NCBI GenBank assembly: GCA_016716745.1
Contig: JADJVD010000004.1
Location: forward strand, 1-64,000
DNA length: 64,000 nt
Direction of reading: 5' to 3'
Source of the DNA: Hyphomicrobiales bacterium
GTDB lineage: Bacteria; Pseudomonadota; Alphaproteobacteria; Rhizobiales; Beijerinckiaceae
A program made the position numbers and the translations under genes. Below are positions 61,403 to 64,000 of the stretch, piece by piece (the stretch's first letter is position 1; each line of letters opens with the position of its first letter). Under the pieces are notes generated by a model. The model saw only the letters and a program-made list of their open reading frames with translations, was not told the origin of the DNA and searched no databases.

Positions 61403-61499
61403 CTGTCACCCCCGGCGGCGGGGAAGCCGCCGGGAAGGGGGTCCAGAAGGGGCGCACATGGATTCCCTTCCCCTCGCTGCGCTCGGCCGGGAATGACAG
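61403..61499. repeat. Second type of palindromic intergenic element
   Basis: CTGTCA (61403-61408) and TGACAG (61494-61499) bracket a region with a perfect internal hairpin CCGGCGGC-GGGGAA-GCCGCCGG and a long stretch GTCCAGAAGGGGCGCACATGGATTCC in two pieces. It resembles, but is not, the element at 59460. Only one copy is seen here. Confidence 0.6.
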
Positions 61500-61523
61500 A
61501 CGCGAGCGACGCGCTATCTCCAA

Positions 61524-61603
61524 CCGTCATTGCGAGGAGCGTAGCGACGAAGCAATCCATCGCGTCCGAAGGCTGGATTGCTTCGCTTCGCTCGCAATGA
61601 CGG
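61524..61603. repeat. Palindromic intergenic repeat, copy 4
   Basis: Full-length copy of the 59460-type element, with identical outer arms and CGCGTCCGAAGGC as the centre. It flanks the pentapeptide-repeat gene on the right, as copies 1-3 flank it on the left. 61604-61697 holds nothing else recognised. Confidence 0.9.
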
Positions 61604-61697
61604 CGCGTGGCGTTGTGGGCGTTGCGCGGCGACGGCGGCGGGGCGGGCGGCGACCTGGCGAATGTGTGCGGCGCCGGCGGAAAGCGAAAAAAGATGC

Positions 61698-61726
61698 TGG
61701 ACAGGCGCCGGGGGCTTTGCTACCTC
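61698..61726 (+). promoter_or_regulatory. Probable tRNA-Lys promoter
   Basis: TGGACA (61698-61703), a 17-bp spacer and TACCTC (61721-61726) lie 42 bp before the tRNA. Only a modest match to consensus. Confidence 0.4.
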
Positions 61727-61767
61727 GGCGCCGTTAGCGCGGGCATGTCCCGCGCGAGCGTTTTGAT

Positions 61768-61843
<76 letters not shown>

Positions 61844-62005
61844 TCAAAACCCTGATCTTCCGCTGAAAATCGTCGTGGGCCGCGCTTTGCGCGAACCGGC
61901 GCCTCGCAGGTACGATGATGCGCCGCGAGGGTCGCCAGACGGACACGTCCTCCATCTCGCCGGTGCGGGCATTTCGCCGCGTCGGCGCGGCGAAATCAAG
62001 GCGCC

Positions 62006-63388
62006 TCACGCGCCGGCGGCGATGGCGCTCTCCACGATGTCGAGGGCGCGCATCATCTCGTCGGTCGTCACGGTGAGCGGCGGGGTGAAGGTGAGCACAT
62101 TGCCCATCGTCGTCTTGAAGGACAGGCCGGCGTCGAGCGCGCGGTAGAGCACGGCCTCGGCGAGGTCGGCGTCGGGCGTTTTGGCGTCGCGGTCGCGCAC
62201 GAGGTCGACGCCGAGCAGGAGGCCGCGGCCGCGCACGTCGCCGATGGCGGGGAGGCGGCGCTTCATCGCGTGCAGGCGCTCGAGCGCGGCGGCGCCGACG
62301 CGGGCGGCGTTCTCGACGAGGCGCTCGTCCTCGACGATCTCGATGGTGGTGAGCGCGGCGCGCGCCGTCACCGGGTTCTTCTCATGCGTGTAATGGCCGA
62401 AGGCGACGTCGCCGCCGACATCGAGATCGGGCCGCGTCACCACGCAGGCGATGGGCAGAACGCCGCCGCCGAGCGCCTTGCCCATCACCAGAATGTCCGG
62501 CTCCACGCCGTCATGCTCGCAGGCGAACATGCGACCGGTCTTGCCGAGGCCGGTCGGGATCTCGTCGAAGACGAGCAGCGTCCCGTAGCGGTCGCAGGCC
62601 TCGCGCACGGCGCGCCAGAAGCCGGGCGGGGGCACATAGGGCACCGCGCGCGCGGGCTCGGCGACGAGGCAGGCGACGTCCGTCTCGCGCGAGAGCACGT
62701 AGTCCACCATCTTCGCGCAGGCGAGCTTGCAGCGCTCGAGGACGGGCTGGCCGTCCGCGTCGCTGTCGTGGCCGTAGGGGCAGCGATAGCAGGCGAAGGG
62801 CGCGACATGCTGGTCTCCCGCCACGACGGGCGCGGCCGGGCCGGAGCGGAACAGCACCTCGCCCGAGAGCGCCGAGGCGCCGAAACCCGCGCCGTGAAAT
62901 GCGTCCCAGAAGGAGAGCGTCTTGTGCCGGCGCGTCGCGGTGCGGGCGATTTTCACCGCGACCTCGATCGCGTCCGATCCGCCGGTGGTGAACAGCATCT
63001 TGGAGAGCCGCCCCGGCGCGATTTCGGCGATCTTCTTCGCCAGCGCCGTCGAGGTGGCGCAGGCGTAGCGGCGCGGCGCGAAGGGCAGGCGGTCCATCTC
63101 CTCGGCGATCGCCTTCTTCAGGCGCGGATGGCCGTAGCCGATGTGGTGGACGTTGTTGCCGTGGAAATCCATGTAGCGGCGGCCGGCCGTGTCCTCGATC
63201 CAGATGCCTTCGGCCTTCGCAATGGCGTTGAGGCAAGGCGTCGAGACGGACTGGCGCAGGAAGTAGCGCTCGTCCTCGGCCAGCAGGGCGCGCGTGTGCG
63301 CATCGAGCGAACGCGCCTGCCATTGCGCGCGGCGCGAGGTGAGGTTGGTGTCGCTTTCCGATTGGCTGACGGCGTGGGGCGGCTGCAT
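62006..63388 (-). CDS. Class III PLP-dependent enzyme, possibly aminophosphonate ammonia-lyase-like (PbfA)
   Basis: A 460-residue fold-type I PLP enzyme of the class III aminotransferase family. Visible are FHGNNVHHIGYGHPRLKKAI, TTGGSDAIEVAVKIART, SFWDAFHGAGFGASALSG, the PLP-ring Asp in LVFDEIPTGLGKTGR and the Schiff-base Lys in LVMGKALGGGVLP. A Cys-containing insert (PFACYRCPYGHDSDADGQ) and HGNNVHHIGY resemble PbfA, the (R)-1-hydroxy-2-aminoethylphosphonate ammonia-lyase; this subgroup assignment is from memory and not certain. No other phosphonate genes are adjacent. ATG 63388 is the longest reasonable start. Confidence 0.82.
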   Translation of the reverse strand: MQPPHAVSQSESDTNLTSRRAQWQARSLDAHTRALLAEDERYFLRQSVSTPCLNAIAKAEGIWIEDTAGRRYMDFHGNNVHHIGYGHPRLKKAIAEEMDRLPFAPRRYACATSTALAKKIAEIAPGRLSKMLFTTGGSDAIEVAVKIARTATRRHKTLSFWDAFHGAGFGASALSGEVLFRSGPAAPVVAGDQHVAPFACYRCPYGHDSDADGQPVLERCKLACAKMVDYVLSRETDVACLVAEPARAVPYVPPPGFWRAVREACDRYGTLLVFDEIPTGLGKTGRMFACEHDGVEPDILVMGKALGGGVLPIACVVTRPDLDVGGDVAFGHYTHEKNPVTARAALTTIEIVEDERLVENAARVGAAALERLHAMKRRLPAIGDVRGRGLLLGVDLVRDRDAKTPDADLAEAVLYRALDAGLSFKTTMGNVLTFTPPLTVTTDEMMRALDIVESAIAAGA

Positions 63389-63452
63389 GGGCTGCGTTCC
63401 GGCGAATGTCGCCGCAGCGTGGCAGCGCGCGCGCCGGCTCGCAACCGCGCGT

Positions 63453-64000
63453 TTACTTGGAGGGAATGAACAGCTCCATGCCGACCTTCAGCGCCTTCGG
63501 GTCGTGCGGGTTCGGGCCGATGAGCTGCTGGTTCGCCTTGTAGATCACGCCCCAGGCGCCGGCGTTGCCGTAGACATATTGCGCGATGCTCGACAGCGAG
63601 TCACCGGCGATCACCTTGTAGGTGTAGTAGTGCGTGCACTGCTCTGGAAATTCCGGATGCAGGCGCGTGCAGGTCTCGTGGCGGGTGATCATGCCGTGGT
63701 TCTGCTTGGCCGCGAGGGATGGCGGCGGCTTCGTCGCGGGAGGCTCCGGCTTCTTCGCGGGCGCCTTCTTCGGTCCGGCCGTCCAGGGTTGGCCGGTCGC
63801 GGTCGGAGCCAGTTTCGTCGGCTTGACGATGGCGGGCTTGACCTCGACCTTGATCATGTTGGCGAGGCTCGGCGCGGTCGCCATCAGGCGCACGATTCCG
63901 GCGTTCTGGACGATCAGCGCGTCGCCGGTGATCGTCGCTGCGCCGATGCCGGGATAGTAGCGGTTGAGGTCGGCGAGGCTCTTCACGACCTTGCCCGAGC
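63453..64000 (-). CDS. LysM-domain protein, partial (5' end outside window)
   Basis: The frame is open to the right edge of the window, so the start is not seen; a GTG at 63986 is possible but codons upstream of it continue in the same style. The visible part has an unstructured Lys/Pro-rich middle (KKAPAKKPEPPATKPPPS) and a C-terminal LysM domain (YYTYKVIAGDSLSSIAQYVYGNAGAWGVIYKANQQLIGPNPHDPKALKVGMELFIP) that binds peptidoglycan or chitin-like glycans. A role at the cell wall is likely. Confidence 0.82.
   Translation of the reverse strand, partial: SGKVVKSLADLNRYYPGIGAATITGDALIVQNAGIVRLMATAPSLANMIKVEVKPAIVKPTKLAPTATGQPWTAGPKKAPAKKPEPPATKPPPSLAAKQNHGMITRHETCTRLHPEFPEQCTHYYTYKVIAGDSLSSIAQYVYGNAGAWGVIYKANQQLIGPNPHDPKALKVGMELFIPSK

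Overview
The window is a dense, GC-rich (clearly above 65% G+C by eye), single-copy chromosomal segment from an alphaproteobacterium, most likely of the order Hyphomicrobiales (Rhizobiales). The grounds are the order ftsZ-lpxC-bamD-recN-ligA, the thyA-folA-hflK-hflC-degP and serB-miaA-ilvB-ilvN-ilvC blocks, a circularly permuted (two-piece) tmRNA gene beside sspB, and alphaproteobacterial small families (DUF4169, RHH_4, DUF6455). No rRNA, transposase, integrase, CRISPR array or prophage was seen.

Layout. 1-7.3 kb: the 3' end of ftsZ (cell division), lpxC (lipid A), bamD (outer-membrane assembly), a double-frameshifted recN, a small PEBP-family protein and ligA. A perfect FNR/FixK-type site lies between ftsZ and lpxC. 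7.3-21.3 kb: an AzlCD amino-acid exporter, a frameshifted glutathione transferase, aminopeptidase P, PrmA, an LLM flavin enzyme, UvrD helicase, a MipA-like porin, a LysE exporter, a DUF924 protein, a thioesterase and an FAD-linked 2-hydroxyacid oxidase. 21.5-28.2 kb: a giant AsmA-like envelope protein with a duplicated coiled-coil tail, small regulators, sspB and the permuted ssrA, which supply the tag and the adaptor for ribosome rescue followed by ClpXP proteolysis. 28.3-35 kb: translationally coupled thyA-GNAT-folA (thymidylate/folate), then the HflKC/DegP membrane quality-control set. 35-41.4 kb: an OmpA-domain protein with two classes of internal tandem repeat, serB, miaA, an RMD1/DUF155 protein and an enolase-superfamily enzyme.

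41.4-45.2 kb and 57.5-59.4 kb hold branched-chain amino-acid synthesis: ilvB, ilvN, ilvC and leuA. ilvB and leuA each follow a tiny leader peptide rich in the product amino acids and written with codons that are rare here; ilvB also has an intrinsic terminator. 48-50.7 kb: a nitrate/sulfonate/taurine-type ABC importer whose substrate-binding gene is broken. 51.7-55.5 kb: a group resembling polyprenyl-phosphate-sugar machinery (GT2 glycosyltransferase, multi-pass membrane protein, methyltransferase, ArnE/SMR-like protein). 59.4-61.6 kb: an accessory-looking islet, a pentapeptide-repeat membrane protein with an AT-rich N-terminal half, flanked by several copies of one palindromic intergenic repeat and next to tRNA-Lys(CUU). 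The window ends with a class III PLP enzyme and a LysM protein.

Two cautions. Four genes (recN, the GST gene, the ABC binding protein and the Nudix gene) carry reading-frame breaks; most look like one-base losses in short homopolymers and may be sequencing errors. Many convergent gene pairs are packed so tightly that their stop codons overlap or share one hairpin.
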